Positions 1-9,473 of a DNA stretch of 64,000 bases are shown in pieces. Origin of the DNA: an uncultured Anaerolineae bacterium. Its GTDB lineage: Bacteria; Chloroflexota; Anaerolineae; JACIWP01. The notes below the pieces were generated by a model, which had not been told where the DNA came from, searched no databases, and saw nothing but the letters and a program-made list of their open reading frames with translations. How positions within the stretch are numbered: position 1 is the first letter of the stretch; each line of letters starts with the position of its first letter. The DNA lies in NCBI GenBank assembly GCA_938049385.1, contig CALIBQ010000013.1, forward strand, positions 23,551 to 87,550, given 5' to 3'. A program made the translations under genes and the position numbers.

Positions 1-1243
1 GCAGGATGATGACCTTCTTCTGGGCCAGGCTCTCGACGGCGCTCAGCAGTTCTTCCGTGCTGGGGTTCATGGTCTGGCCACCCGGCACGATGGCAGAGGT
101 GCCGAGGCTCTTGAAGACTTTGGCCAGCCCTTCGCCAGGGACAACCGCCACGATGCCGATGTCGGAGACCAGCGCCGGCGCGGGAGGCTGGGGCGCAACG
201 GATTGGAACGGTACGGGCGTGGGGGGCGGCACAGCGGCGCGGCCGGCGCCGCGAAATTCCTCGTACTGCTCCTGCATATTTTCCACGATGACCTTGCTCA
301 ATGACCCCAACCGGGCGGCATAGTTCAGCGGCGTGCCGGGTTCCGGCGTGTGCACATGCACTTTCACCGTGCGGCTGTCGCCCACCACCAGCGTGGAAAC
401 GCCCATAGCGTCAATGTCGGCGCGAATGCGATCCACGTCGAGGTTTTCCCCGGTGAGGATAAACTGCACATCATAGCCATACCCCTCTTCGGGGCCTTCC
501 GGATGGTGCAAAATCACCTCCTCTTCTGGCTCCAGCACCGCTTCCACGCTTTCCCCGCGCAGGTAGCGGAGCATGCCTTCCAGGATGACATACAGGCCCT
601 GGCCGCCGGCATCCACCACGCCGGCCTCCGCCAGCACCGGCAGTAACGACGGCGTTTCCTCCACCGCTTTGCGGGCGGCCTCCACCACCAGCGCCATCAT
701 TTCCCGCAGATTGCCGGCCGTCTCCGCGGCCAGCACGCTGGCTTCCGCCGCGCGTCGCGCCACCGTCAGGATCGTCCCTTCCACCGGCCGGATGACCGCC
801 TTGTACGCTGTGGCGGAAGCCTGCTGAAGCGCACGTGCCAGCAGGTTCGTGTCCAGCAACTCCGCGTCGTGCAGGGCCTGGGCCATGCCGCGAAAAATCT
901 GGGACAGGATGACGCCGGAGTTGCCGCGGGCGCCCATCAGCGCGCCGTGGGCCAGGGCCTCGGTGATGGGCGCAACCGAGCGTTCGGGCCGGCCGGCGAT
1001 CTCCTGCCAGGCGGCTTCCAGCGTCAGATACATATTGGTGCCGGTGTCCCCGTCCGGCACCGGGAACACGTTCAAGGCGTTAATCAGGGGGATGTGCTGG
1101 TTCAGCCAGGCCAGGCCGGCCTGGACCATGGCTTTCAACTGCTGGCCGTCGCAGGTCTTCCAATCCGCACCGCCGGCGACAGCAGTACCGCTGGCCGCCA
1201 TGGGCTGATTGTCTGCATCGCGGGCGATATCATTATTGCTCAA
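1..1243 (-). CDS. fakA: FakA/YloV-like fatty acid kinase (DAK2/DhaL domain), partial, continues beyond left edge
   Basis: Reverse strand from TTG at 1243 reads ...LKAMVQAGLAWLNQHIPLINALNVFPVPDGDTGTNMYLTL... and later ...GTSAIVPGGQTMNPSTEELLSAVESLAQKKVIIL, typical of the FakA/YloV family; followed upstream by Asp23. Confidence 0.9.
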   Translation of the reverse strand, partial: MSNNDIARDADNQPMAASGTAVAGGADWKTCDGQQLKAMVQAGLAWLNQHIPLINALNVFPVPDGDTGTNMYLTLEAAWQEIAGRPERSVAPITEALAHGALMGARGNSGVILSQIFRGMAQALHDAELLDTNLLARALQQASATAYKAVIRPVEGTILTVARRAAEASVLAAETAGNLREMMALVVEAARKAVEETPSLLPVLAEAGVVDAGGQGLYVILEGMLRYLRGESVEAVLEPEEEVILHHPEGPEEGYGYDVQFILTGENLDVDRIRADIDAMGVSTLVVGDSRTVKVHVHTPEPGTPLNYAARLGSLSKVIVENMQEQYEEFRGAGRAAVPPPTPVPFQSVAPQPPAPALVSDIGIVAVVPGEGLAKVFKSLGTSAIVPGGQTMNPSTEELLSAVESLAQKKVIIL

Positions 1244-1272
1244 GGCCCCTGTCCTCCCGGGAATGGCTGTCG

Positions 1273-1626
1273 TTATTTACTGCTCATGCGGATGCCCTGG
1301 ATATGCACATTGACCGCACGGATGGGCACGCCCAGGGCCTTTTCCACCATATATTTCACATTGCTCATGATGTTATGCGCAACTTCGGAGAAGCGGACGC
1401 CGTACTCCAGCACGACGTACAGGTCAATGACGATCTCATTGCCGTGCATGTGTACTTCAACGCCGCGGCGCCAGCTGTCTTTCTGCAGGATTTCGGCCAG
1501 GTCGCCGGCCAGGTTCTTGTTGGTTACCCCGACGACCCCGTAGGTCTGCATCACCGCCATGCTCGCCAGCGTGGCGATGGCCTGCGGCGAGACATGGATA
1601 TGACCTGCGACTTCGGCTTTGGACAT
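1273..1626 (-). CDS. Asp23/Gls24 family envelope stress response protein
   Basis: MSKAEVAGHIHVSPQAIATLASMAVMQTYGVVGV...VVLEYGVRFSEVAHNIMSNVKYMVEKALGVPIRAVNVHIQGIRM; adjacent to fakA as usual. Confidence 0.9.
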   Translation of the reverse strand: MSKAEVAGHIHVSPQAIATLASMAVMQTYGVVGVTNKNLAGDLAEILQKDSWRRGVEVHMHGNEIVIDLYVVLEYGVRFSEVAHNIMSNVKYMVEKALGVPIRAVNVHIQGIRMSSK

Positions 1627-1743
1627 ACTATGCTCCTGCTTGCTGTTCATGGGCAGGTCTGCGGCGCGATGCCCGACTGCCGGCCGCAAACCAGCGGGTC
1701 TTCCGCTTGTTACAAACGTACATGATACGATAAGTCCCCAAAG

Positions 1744-1772
1744 TTGCGCAAATCTGCATAGTATGGTATGAT
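1744..1772 (+). promoter_or_regulatory. sigma70-like promoter for rpmB (TTGCGC-N17-TATGAT)
   Basis: -35/-10 hexamers with 17-nt spacer upstream of rpmB. Confidence 0.55.
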
Positions 1773-1843
1773 AATTGTGTTGCGCTGAAGACGGACGAAG
1801 CCGTTCGGCGCTTGTCAATCTTGCAGGAAAGGGGTGATGTACG

Positions 1844-2029
1844 GTGGCCAAGTGTGAGCTGTGTGGGAAAGGTCCCCAGTTTGGTCACAACGTCAGCCAC
1901 TCGAACGTTCGCACCAAGCGCATGTGGCGGCCGAACGTGCAGAAAGCTACGGTTGTGATCAACGGCGTCGAGCGCACTTTGCGCATTTGCACCAAGTGCC
2001 TGAAGACCCTCAGCAAGTCCAAAGAATGA
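1844..2029 (+). CDS. rpmB: 50S ribosomal protein L28 (GTG start)
   Basis: MAKCELCGKGPQFGHNVSHSNVRTKRMWRPNVQKATVVINGVERTLRICTKCLKTLSK. Confidence 0.97.
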   Translation: MAKCELCGKGPQFGHNVSHSNVRTKRMWRPNVQKATVVINGVERTLRICTKCLKTLSKSKE

Positions 2030-2054
2030 GCGGTTTTTCTGTCCGCACCCGCTG

Positions 2055-2085
2055 AAAGCCGATAGCATCTGCTGTCGGCTTTTTC
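2055..2085 (+). terminator. intrinsic terminator after rpmB
   Basis: AAAGCCGATAGCA..TGCTGTCGGCTTTTTC hairpin with T-run. Confidence 0.75.
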
Positions 2086-2100
2086 CTTTCCCGCCCACTC

Positions 2101-2781
2101 TCACACCGAACGCGCGATCAGGGCACGTTCCGCGCTGGCCCTCAGCCGGCGGATGGCCGCGGCGATACCCTCCGGGTCATGGAAGATAAAAGAGCCGGCC
2201 ACCAGCACATTTGCCCCCGCTCGCACCACCTGCTCCGCAGTCTCCGGGTGGATGCCCCCATCCACGGACAGCTCGGCCCGGACCCTCTGTTCGATCATCA
2301 TCTGCCGGAGCCGGCGGATCCTTCCCACGGAGCGCTCGATGAAGCTCTGCCCGCCGAAGCCCGGGTTCACCGACATTACCAGCACCAGGTCCACGTCGGC
2401 GAGGATTTCCTCCAACGCCACCAGGGGTGTGGAGGGGTTTAGGCTCACGCCGGCCCGCACCCCCAAGCCGCGAATCTGCTGAAGCGTGCGGTGCAGATGC
2501 GGACAGGTCTCGACATGGACGGTCAGCATATCCGCGCCGGCGCTGACAAACGATTCCAGCATGGATTCCGGCTTTTCCACCATGAGGTGCACGTCCAACG
2601 GGAGACGCGTTACCCGCCGCAGGGCTTGCACCACCACCGGACCGATGGTCAAATTGGGGACGAAATGCCCATCCATCACATCCACATGGATATAGTCCGC
2701 GCCGGCAGACTCTGCCTCTGCGACCTGCTCCCCCAGGCGAGCGAAATCCGCCGAAAGGATAGAGGGTGCGATTTTGATCAT
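2101..2781 (-). CDS. rpe: ribulose-phosphate 3-epimerase
   Basis: MIKIAPSILSADFARLGEQVAEAESAGADYIHVDVMDGHFVPNLTIGP...VNPGFGGQSFI...VDGGI. Confidence 0.96.
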   Translation of the reverse strand: MIKIAPSILSADFARLGEQVAEAESAGADYIHVDVMDGHFVPNLTIGPVVVQALRRVTRLPLDVHLMVEKPESMLESFVSAGADMLTVHVETCPHLHRTLQQIRGLGVRAGVSLNPSTPLVALEEILADVDLVLVMSVNPGFGGQSFIERSVGRIRRLRQMMIEQRVRAELSVDGGIHPETAEQVVRAGANVLVAGSFIFHDPEGIAAAIRRLRASAERALIARSV

Positions 2782-2865
2782 CGGAAACACTCCTTGCCGG
2801 CCAACGGCTCGCCTGCATTGTACACTTTTCCGGCCAAAACGCAAAGGGGACGGGCATTGGGGGAA

Positions 2866-2898
2866 AGGTGGCAGTCACCCTTGAGGTGACTGCCACCT
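2866..2898. repeat. short interspersed palindrome AGGTGGCAGTCACC-cttga-GGTGACTGCCACCT
   Basis: perfect 14-bp arms; related palindromes at 27231 and 53161. Confidence 0.75.
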
Positions 2899-2915
2899 GA
2901 CGCGAGCGGGAGGCA

Positions 2916-3950
2916 TCAATATCCTTCTTCTTCCAGCACCACCTTGCCGCGGAAGATACGGTAGATATAGGCGGTGTAGGCCAGCATGATGGGCACGCCG
3001 ATAAGAGCAATGATCAACATGGTCAGCAGGGTGAGTTGGGATGCGGAAGCGTTGAAGATGCTCAATCCCTGATAGCCGGCGATGTCCACGACATTGCGCG
3101 CCGGCAGGAGATACGGATAGCAGGCCGCGCCGAACAGCGCCATCAGCCCCCCAATAGTCAAGGAAGAGGTCAGGAACGCCTTCCCAGGGTGGTGTTGGGC
3201 CAGGAAGACCCGTGTAGCGGCCATGAACAGGAGCACCAAGGCCGGCAGAACCCAGATGAGCGCCGGCTTGCCCTGGAAGCGCGCCGGCGCGTCCCACCGG
3301 GCGGCGGCGCCGGTCAGCAAGGTCAGGATGAGGAGAGCGAACCATCCCCGCAAGGCCCATTTCCTTGCCCGTTCTGCCACCGCACCGTTCGTCTTGTTCA
3401 TAAGGTATACTGCCCCGTGGGTGACGAACATGGCCAGGCCGGTTATCCCGACGAGCAGGGAAAAGGGATTGAGCAGGGTGAAGAAACTGCCGGCATATTC
3501 CATGTCAGCGGTCAGGGGCACGCCGCGCATGACGTTCCCGACCGCGACCCCCAACAACAGGGCCGGCACCAGGCTTCCCACACACAGCGCGCCATCCCAG
3601 AAGGCGCGCCAGCGAGGGCTTTCCACCCGACTGCGGAACTCGAACGACACGGCCCGAAAGATGAGGGCGAAGAGCACCAGCATCAGGGCGAGATAGAACC
3701 CGCTGAAGACGGTGGCATAGACGTGCGGGAACGCCGCGAACAGCGCACCGCCGCCAGTCAACAGCCAGACCTCGTTACCGTCCCAGAAAGGGCCGATGGC
3801 ATGGAAGACCATGCGGCGCTCGCGATCATTCCTGGCGACCCATGGAAGCAGGACGCCGGCGCCCAGGTCAAAGCCGTCCAGGATGGCATAGCCGGTCAGC
3901 AGGACGCCGATCAGCAGGAACCAGATGTTCTGCAAAAGGGCATGGCTCAT
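2916..3950 (-). CDS. cydB: cytochrome bd ubiquinol oxidase subunit II
   Basis: multi-TM protein with LLTGYAILDGFDLGAGVLLPWVARNDRERRMVFHAIGPFWDGNEVWLLTGGGALFAAFPHVYA. Confidence 0.96.
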   Translation of the reverse strand: MSHALLQNIWFLLIGVLLTGYAILDGFDLGAGVLLPWVARNDRERRMVFHAIGPFWDGNEVWLLTGGGALFAAFPHVYATVFSGFYLALMLVLFALIFRAVSFEFRSRVESPRWRAFWDGALCVGSLVPALLLGVAVGNVMRGVPLTADMEYAGSFFTLLNPFSLLVGITGLAMFVTHGAVYLMNKTNGAVAERARKWALRGWFALLILTLLTGAAARWDAPARFQGKPALIWVLPALVLLFMAATRVFLAQHHPGKAFLTSSLTIGGLMALFGAACYPYLLPARNVVDIAGYQGLSIFNASASQLTLLTMLIIALIGVPIMLAYTAYIYRIFRGKVVLEEEGY

Positions 3951-5293
3951 CGCGCTACCTCCTTTGCCGGCACATGCGCGGGCGATGCCGGCCCTCGGGC
4001 GATCTCACGCACCAGCAGAAAGATCAATAACGCCAGCAGGGCGGAGTAAATGAGCACAAAGAGGATGATGGTTGCAAGCACTTGCTCTGCCGGCACCACC
4101 ACCGATACCGCATCGCGCGTGCGGAGCAGTCCATATACCGCCCAGGGCTGCCGGCCCAGCTCCGCCGCCATCCAGCCCAGCTCCAAGGAAAGCCACGGCA
4201 GGGGCAGGCTGAGGAGCACTGCCCACAAGAATGTTCGATTAGTGAACCGCCGCTTTCCCAGCAGTAGCCCCAACCACGAGATGAGGATAAACCATCCGCC
4301 CAGGAGCACCATCAAGTGGTAGGGGTAGAAGCTAAGCTCCACCGGCGGCCAATCCTCTCGAGGAAACTGGTCCAGGCCGGCCACCGTCGCGTTCGGGTCA
4401 AAGTAGAGCAGGAAGCTCAGCAGTCTCGGCACGGCGATGCGCAGACGCACCGTCTGATTGGCCGCATCCGGGAAGCCCCAGATGACCAGGCCGGCACCCT
4501 GCTCGGTGCGGAACAGCCCTTCAAAGGCCGCCATTTTGGCCGGCTGGGTCAGGCCGACCTGCTCGGAATGAAGGTGCCCCGTCACCAGGATGAGCAGGGA
4601 TGCCGCCGCCGCGGCCGCCAGCCCGATATGAAGCGAGCGGCGGGCGAACTCCCGATGCCGGCCTTTCAGGAGATACCAGGCACCGATGCCGGCCATAAAG
4701 AATGCGCCGGTCAAAATGGACGCGACTACGGTATGGGTGTACCGGGGCAGGGTGGAGGGGTTAAAGACGGCCGCCAGGAAGTTGGTCAGCTCCGCCCGGC
4801 GGAACGCGCCCTCTCCCACAATGCGGTAGGCCGTCGGGGTCTGCTGCCAGGAATTGGCCACGATGATCCAGAAGGCGGAAAGGGTGGAACCGATGGCCAC
4901 CATCAAGGTAGAGAACCAGTAAAAGCCGCGAGAGACGCGGCGCCGGCCGAAGATCAGCACTCCCAAGAACGTGGACTCCAGGAAAAAGGCGAACACCCCT
5001 TCCGCCGCCAGCGGGGAACCGAAGATATCCCCGACAAAGCGGGAGTATGTGGACCAGTTTGTGCCGAACTGAAACTCCATCGTGATGCCGGTGGCCACCC
5101 CGACAGCGAAAAGCATGGCGAATAACTTGATCCAAAATGCCATCATCGTTTCATATTCCGGGTCGGCAGTGCGCAGGTAGCGCCAGCCGATGTAGACGAT
5201 AAGCCACGCCAGGCCGATGGTCACCGGCGGATAGAGAAAGTGGAAGGCGGCGGTCAGCCCGAACTGGATGCGCGCCAGGAGCACTGGGTCCAT
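3947..5293 (-). CDS. cydA: cytochrome bd ubiquinol oxidase subunit I
   Basis: MDPVLLARIQFGLTAAFHFLYPPVTIGLAWLIVY...GITMEFQFGTNWSTYSRFVGDIFGSPLAAEG...GLTQPAKMAAFEG; 4-bp overlap with cydB. Confidence 0.96.
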   Translation of the reverse strand: MDPVLLARIQFGLTAAFHFLYPPVTIGLAWLIVYIGWRYLRTADPEYETMMAFWIKLFAMLFAVGVATGITMEFQFGTNWSTYSRFVGDIFGSPLAAEGVFAFFLESTFLGVLIFGRRRVSRGFYWFSTLMVAIGSTLSAFWIIVANSWQQTPTAYRIVGEGAFRRAELTNFLAAVFNPSTLPRYTHTVVASILTGAFFMAGIGAWYLLKGRHREFARRSLHIGLAAAAAASLLILVTGHLHSEQVGLTQPAKMAAFEGLFRTEQGAGLVIWGFPDAANQTVRLRIAVPRLLSFLLYFDPNATVAGLDQFPREDWPPVELSFYPYHLMVLLGGWFILISWLGLLLGKRRFTNRTFLWAVLLSLPLPWLSLELGWMAAELGRQPWAVYGLLRTRDAVSVVVPAEQVLATIILFVLIYSALLALLIFLLVREIARGPASPAHVPAKEVAR

Positions 5294-5370
5294 GATTTTC
5301 CTCCTTTTTCACACAAGGGTGTGCAGTGGGGGAACCGGCATCAGCGGTGCCGGCTCCCCCATGCTGGGCG

Positions 5371-5874
5371 CTAGAACTTGCGGAACTTGTCGCGCGTGGC
5401 GCCGCAAATGGGACAGCGGTCCGGCGCCTCACCTTCCACGGTCCAGCCGCACACATCGCAAATGTAGATGTCGCCTACTTCCACATCTTTGCCGGCCAGG
5501 ACGGCCTGGCGCGCCTTCTGATACATGCCGGCATGCACCTTCTCCGCTTCCAGCGCGTAATGTGTGGAGCGCACGGCGGCCTTCTCTTCCTGCAGTTCCG
5601 CCACCGCCTTATAGGCTGGGTACATCTCGTCCACCTCGAAGGTCTCACCGTCAATGGCGGCCTGCAGGTTGGCCGGCGACTCGCCCACGCCGCCCAGGGT
5701 CCTCAGGTGATTGGTGGCATGCACCTGTTCCGCATAGGCGATGGCGCGGAACAGGCGCGCTACCTTAGGGAACCCCTCTTTCTCGGCCTCGGCGGCAAAG
5801 ATAAGGTACTTCATGTGCGCTTGGCTCTCCCCAGCGAAAGCGGCTTCCAGATTGGCTTTGGTCATTTTGCGCAT
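5371..5874 (-). CDS. rubrerythrin (ferritin-like diiron plus rubredoxin-like domain)
   Basis: NLEAAFAGESQAHMKYLIFAAEAEKEGFPKVARLFRAIAYAEQVHATNHLR...YICDVCGWTVEGEAPDRCPICGATRDKFRKF. Confidence 0.95.
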   Translation of the reverse strand: MRKMTKANLEAAFAGESQAHMKYLIFAAEAEKEGFPKVARLFRAIAYAEQVHATNHLRTLGGVGESPANLQAAIDGETFEVDEMYPAYKAVAELQEEKAAVRSTHYALEAEKVHAGMYQKARQAVLAGKDVEVGDIYICDVCGWTVEGEAPDRCPICGATRDKFRKF

Positions 5875-5956
5875 AGGACACCTCCCGTTGGTAAATTTAG
5901 GATACCTCCGAACACTGACGTGCAGGGTCCGGCGATTCGCTCAGCGACTGCCCGCG

Positions 5957-6352
5957 CTACGCGAGCTGGGCGAAGGTGATGTGATCCAGCGCTGTCTCGA
6001 TGGAGTGCTGAAGGCCCATCCAGACCTCGTGGACGGGGCATTCGGGCATAAGGGGGCAGGACGCCGGCTCCACCGCGCAGGCGCTGACGACTGGCGCCCC
6101 TTCCACGGCCTGCATGACCTGGAGCATCGTGATTTCGGCCGGCGGGCGGGCCAGCGCGATACCGCCGCTGGGGCCGCGCGCGCTCTGGAGGATGCCGGCG
6201 GCCGTCAGCCGGGTGACAATGCGCCGCGCCAGAGCGTGGGGGATAAGCTTCTCCCGCGCCAGCTCTCGAGCGGTGGTATGAGCGCCGGCCGGCCGCATGG
6301 CTAGGTACAGCACGGTGCGGATAGCGTAGTCCGTCTCGCGTTTGACCATCAT
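5957..6352 (-). CDS. Rrf2 family transcriptional regulator with Cys cluster
   Basis: MVKRETDYAIRTVLYLAMRPAGAHTTARELAREKLIPHALARRIVTRLTAAGILQSARGPSGGIALARP...CAVEPASCPLMPECPVHEVW. Confidence 0.92.
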   Translation of the reverse strand: MMVKRETDYAIRTVLYLAMRPAGAHTTARELAREKLIPHALARRIVTRLTAAGILQSARGPSGGIALARPPAEITMLQVMQAVEGAPVVSACAVEPASCPLMPECPVHEVWMGLQHSIETALDHITFAQLA

Positions 6353-6363
6353 ATTTGCCTATA

Positions 6364-6386
6364 AATGATACTATTCTAGTATCATT
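6364..6386. promoter_or_regulatory. putative Rrf2 operator (AATGATACTA-ttc-TAGTATCATT)
   Basis: perfect 10-bp inverted repeat with 3-nt spacer, 11 nt upstream of the Rrf2 start codon. Confidence 0.7.
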
Positions 6387-6429
6387 ATAACCGGGTTTAG
6401 CACGTTTGTCAAGAGGGTTTTTGCCGCAA

Positions 6430-6458
6430 TTGACAGAATTGCCTGGATACCATACAAT
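6430..6458 (+). promoter_or_regulatory. sigma70-like promoter for uvrA (TTGACA-N17-TACAAT)
   Basis: consensus -35 and 5/6 -10 with 17-nt spacing. Confidence 0.65.
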
Positions 6459-6532
6459 GGAATGTTGGACTTTAATACGGTTGGCGTGTTTGGAATGGAA
6501 GTTGGGGCTGTGTAGTGAGGCTGTGAGGGGAA

Positions 6533-9442
6533 ATGGCTCTAGATAAACTGATCGTTCGCGGCGCCCGCGAGCATAACCTGAAAAACATCGACGTGGAAAT
6601 CCCGCGCGATAAGCTGGTGGTCATCACCGGGCTGTCTGGTTCGGGGAAGTCCAGCCTGGCTTTCGATACCATATACGCCGAGGGACAGCGGCGCTACGTG
6701 GAGTCCCTCTCCGCCTACGCGCGCCAGTTCCTGGGCCTGATGGAAAAGCCGGACGTGGACCAGATTGAGGGCCTCTCGCCGGCCATCTCCATCGACCAGA
6801 AAGGCATCTCCCACAACCCGCGCTCCACCGTGGGCACGGTGACCGAGATTTACGACTATCTGCGCCTGCTGTTCGCCCGCGTCGGCACGCCGCACTGCCC
6901 CCAATGCGGCCGGCCCATCACTCAGCAGACCGTCCAGCAGATTGTGGACGCTGTGCTGGAACTGCCGGAGGGCACCCGCGTCATGGTGCTGGCGCCGCTG
7001 GTGCGCGACCGTAAAGGGGAGCACCGCCGCGTTTTCGAGGATATCCGCAAGGCCGGCTATGTCCGCGTCCGCGTCGACGGCGAAATCCGCGAGGTGGACG
7101 AGGAGATCGAGCTGGACCGCTACAAACAGCACTCCATCGAGGCCATGGTGGACCGCCTGGTAGTGCGCTCGCCGGCGCGCATGGACCCTGACGAGGCCTC
7201 CGATTACACCACCCGCATCTCGGATTCCGTGGAGACGGCGCTGAAGCTGGGCGGTGGCCTGGTCATCATCAGCCGGCTGACCGAGGACGGCAGGATGGAG
7301 GACATGCTCTTCTCCGAGCACTTCTCCTGCGTGCACTGTGGCATCTCCCTGCCGGAAATCGAGCCGCGTACCTTCTCGTTCAACACGCCCTACGGAGCCT
7401 GCCCGACCTGCGACGGCCTGGGAAGCCAGCTCGAGTTCGACCCGGACCTGATCATCCCGGATAAGTCCTTGACCCTGGCGCAGGGAGCCATCCGCCCCTG
7501 GCACCGCTACGACGACAACGGCGACGGCTATTATCACCAGCTTCTGCGGGCGGCGTGCGAATATTACGGCATCCCGATGAACGTGCCAGTGTCGGAGCTT
7601 TCCCCGAAGCAGATTCACCGTCTGCTGTACGGCGGCCGGCCGGGCGAGACCATCCGCGTCCACTACCGCAACCGGCGCGGTGAGGAGCGCTATTACGAGA
7701 CCATCTTCGAAGGGGTCATCAACAACCTTCAGCGCCGCTATCGCGAGACCCAGTCCGACTACTCCCGGGCGATGATCGAGCGCTATATGGCCATGCGCGA
7801 CTGCCCCACCTGTGGAGGAACCCGTCTGCGCAAGGAGGCGCTGGCTGTTACTATTGACGGGCTGAATATCGCTGAGGTGTCGGCCATGCCGGTGGGGGAA
7901 GTCCTGCGCTGGGTCGAGCGTCTGCAGGGGGACGATTCGCCGCTGACCAGCCGGCAGAAGCAGATCGCCCACCAGATTTTCAAGGAACTGCGCTCGCGCC
8001 TGCAGTTCATGGTCAACGTCGGCCTCGACTATCTCACCCTGAGCCGGCGCGCTTCCACCCTTTCCGGCGGCGAGGCCCAGCGCATCCGCCTGGCCACGCA
8101 GATCGGGTCGCAGTTGATGGGTGTGCTGTACATCCTGGACGAGCCGTCCATCGGCCTGCACCCGCGCGACAACGGCCGGCTCATCCAGACCCTGAAGCAG
8201 ATGCGCGACCTGGGCAATACCGTGCTGGTCATCGAGCACGATGAGGAAACCATGCGCTCCGCCGACTGGATCATTGATATGGGTCCGGGCGCCGGCGAAC
8301 ACGGCGGGCGCATCGTCGCCGCCGGCCCCATCGAGGTCATTGAGGCCTGCCCGGAGTCCATCACCGGCCAGTTCCTCAGCGGCCGGCGTTCCCTGCCGGT
8401 GCCAGCACGGCGCCGGCCCGGCAACGGCCATTACCTGGTAGTGCGCGGCGCCAGCGAGCACAACCTGAAAAACATCGACGTGCGTTTCCCGCTGGGGACC
8501 TTCATCTGCGTCACAGGCGTCTCCGGCTCCGGCAAGTCCACCCTTATCATCGAGGTGCTGTACAAAAAGCTGGCCCAGCGGCTTTATCATGCCAAGGACC
8601 GGCCGGGCGCCCATCGCTCCATCGAGGGAGTCGAGCATATTGACAAGGTCATCAACATTGACCAGAGCCCTATTGGACGCACGCCGCGCTCCAACCCGGC
8701 CACGTATACCGATGTCTTCACGCCCATCCGCTCCGTGTTCGCCGCTCTGCCGGAGTCGAAGATGCGCGGCTATCGGCCGGGGCGCTTTTCCTTCAACGTA
8801 AAGGGCGGGCGCTGTGAGGCATGCCGGGGGGATGGCATCATTCGCATCGAGATGCAGTTCCTGCCGGATGTATACGTGCCGTGCGAGGTGTGCCACGGCC
8901 GGCGCTACAACCGCGAGGCCCTGGAGATCCGCTATAAGGGCAAGAATATCGCCGATGTGCTGGACATGACGGTGCAGGAGGCCATGGAGTTCTTCGCCAA
9001 CATCCCAGCCATCCGCCGGCGCCTGCAGACCCTCTATGATGTGGGTCTGGGCTACATCCGGCTTGGCCAGCCGGCGCCGACCCTGTCCGGCGGCGAGGCT
9101 CAGCGCGTCAAGCTGGCCAAGGAACTTTCCCGCAAGGCCACCGGACGCACGCTGTATATCCTGGACGAGCCAACCACCGGTCTGCATTTCGCCGACGTGG
9201 AGAAGCTCCTGCAGGTGCTCCAGCGGCTGGTGGACGCCGGCAACACCGTCATCGTCATCGAGCATCACTTGGACGTCATCAAGTCCGCGGATTGGGTGAT
9301 TGATTTGGGCCCGGAGGGGGGCGAGGCCGGCGGCCGGATCGTCGCCGAGGGGACACCGGAAGAGGTGGCCGCTAATCCGAACTCGTACACCGGGCAGTTC
9401 CTGCGCAAGGTGCTGGAGCCTCAGCGCCTGCAGGTAGCATGA
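6533..9442 (+). CDS. uvrA: excinuclease ABC subunit A
   Basis: two ABC ATPase modules and zinc motifs; [68 protein letters not shown]. Confidence 0.98.
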   Translation: MALDKLIVRGAREHNLKNIDVEIPRDKLVVITGLSGSGKSSLAFDTIYAEGQRRYVESLSAYARQFLGLMEKPDVDQIEGLSPAISIDQKGISHNPRSTVGTVTEIYDYLRLLFARVGTPHCPQCGRPITQQTVQQIVDAVLELPEGTRVMVLAPLVRDRKGEHRRVFEDIRKAGYVRVRVDGEIREVDEEIELDRYKQHSIEAMVDRLVVRSPARMDPDEASDYTTRISDSVETALKLGGGLVIISRLTEDGRMEDMLFSEHFSCVHCGISLPEIEPRTFSFNTPYGACPTCDGLGSQLEFDPDLIIPDKSLTLAQGAIRPWHRYDDNGDGYYHQLLRAACEYYGIPMNVPVSELSPKQIHRLLYGGRPGETIRVHYRNRRGEERYYETIFEGVINNLQRRYRETQSDYSRAMIERYMAMRDCPTCGGTRLRKEALAVTIDGLNIAEVSAMPVGEVLRWVERLQGDDSPLTSRQKQIAHQIFKELRSRLQFMVNVGLDYLTLSRRASTLSGGEAQRIRLATQIGSQLMGVLYILDEPSIGLHPRDNGRLIQTLKQMRDLGNTVLVIEHDEETMRSADWIIDMGPGAGEHGGRIVAAGPIEVIEACPESITGQFLSGRRSLPVPARRRPGNGHYLVVRGASEHNLKNIDVRFPLGTFICVTGVSGSGKSTLIIEVLYKKLAQRLYHAKDRPGAHRSIEGVEHIDKVINIDQSPIGRTPRSNPATYTDVFTPIRSVFAALPESKMRGYRPGRFSFNVKGGRCEACRGDGIIRIEMQFLPDVYVPCEVCHGRRYNREALEIRYKGKNIADVLDMTVQEAMEFFANIPAIRRRLQTLYDVGLGYIRLGQPAPTLSGGEAQRVKLAKELSRKATGRTLYILDEPTTGLHFADVEKLLQVLQRLVDAGNTVIVIEHHLDVIKSADWVIDLGPEGGEAGGRIVAEGTPEEVAANPNSYTGQFLRKVLEPQRLQVA

Positions 9443-9473
9443 GAAACGCCGATTCTGACGCAAAGGGGAGCAC

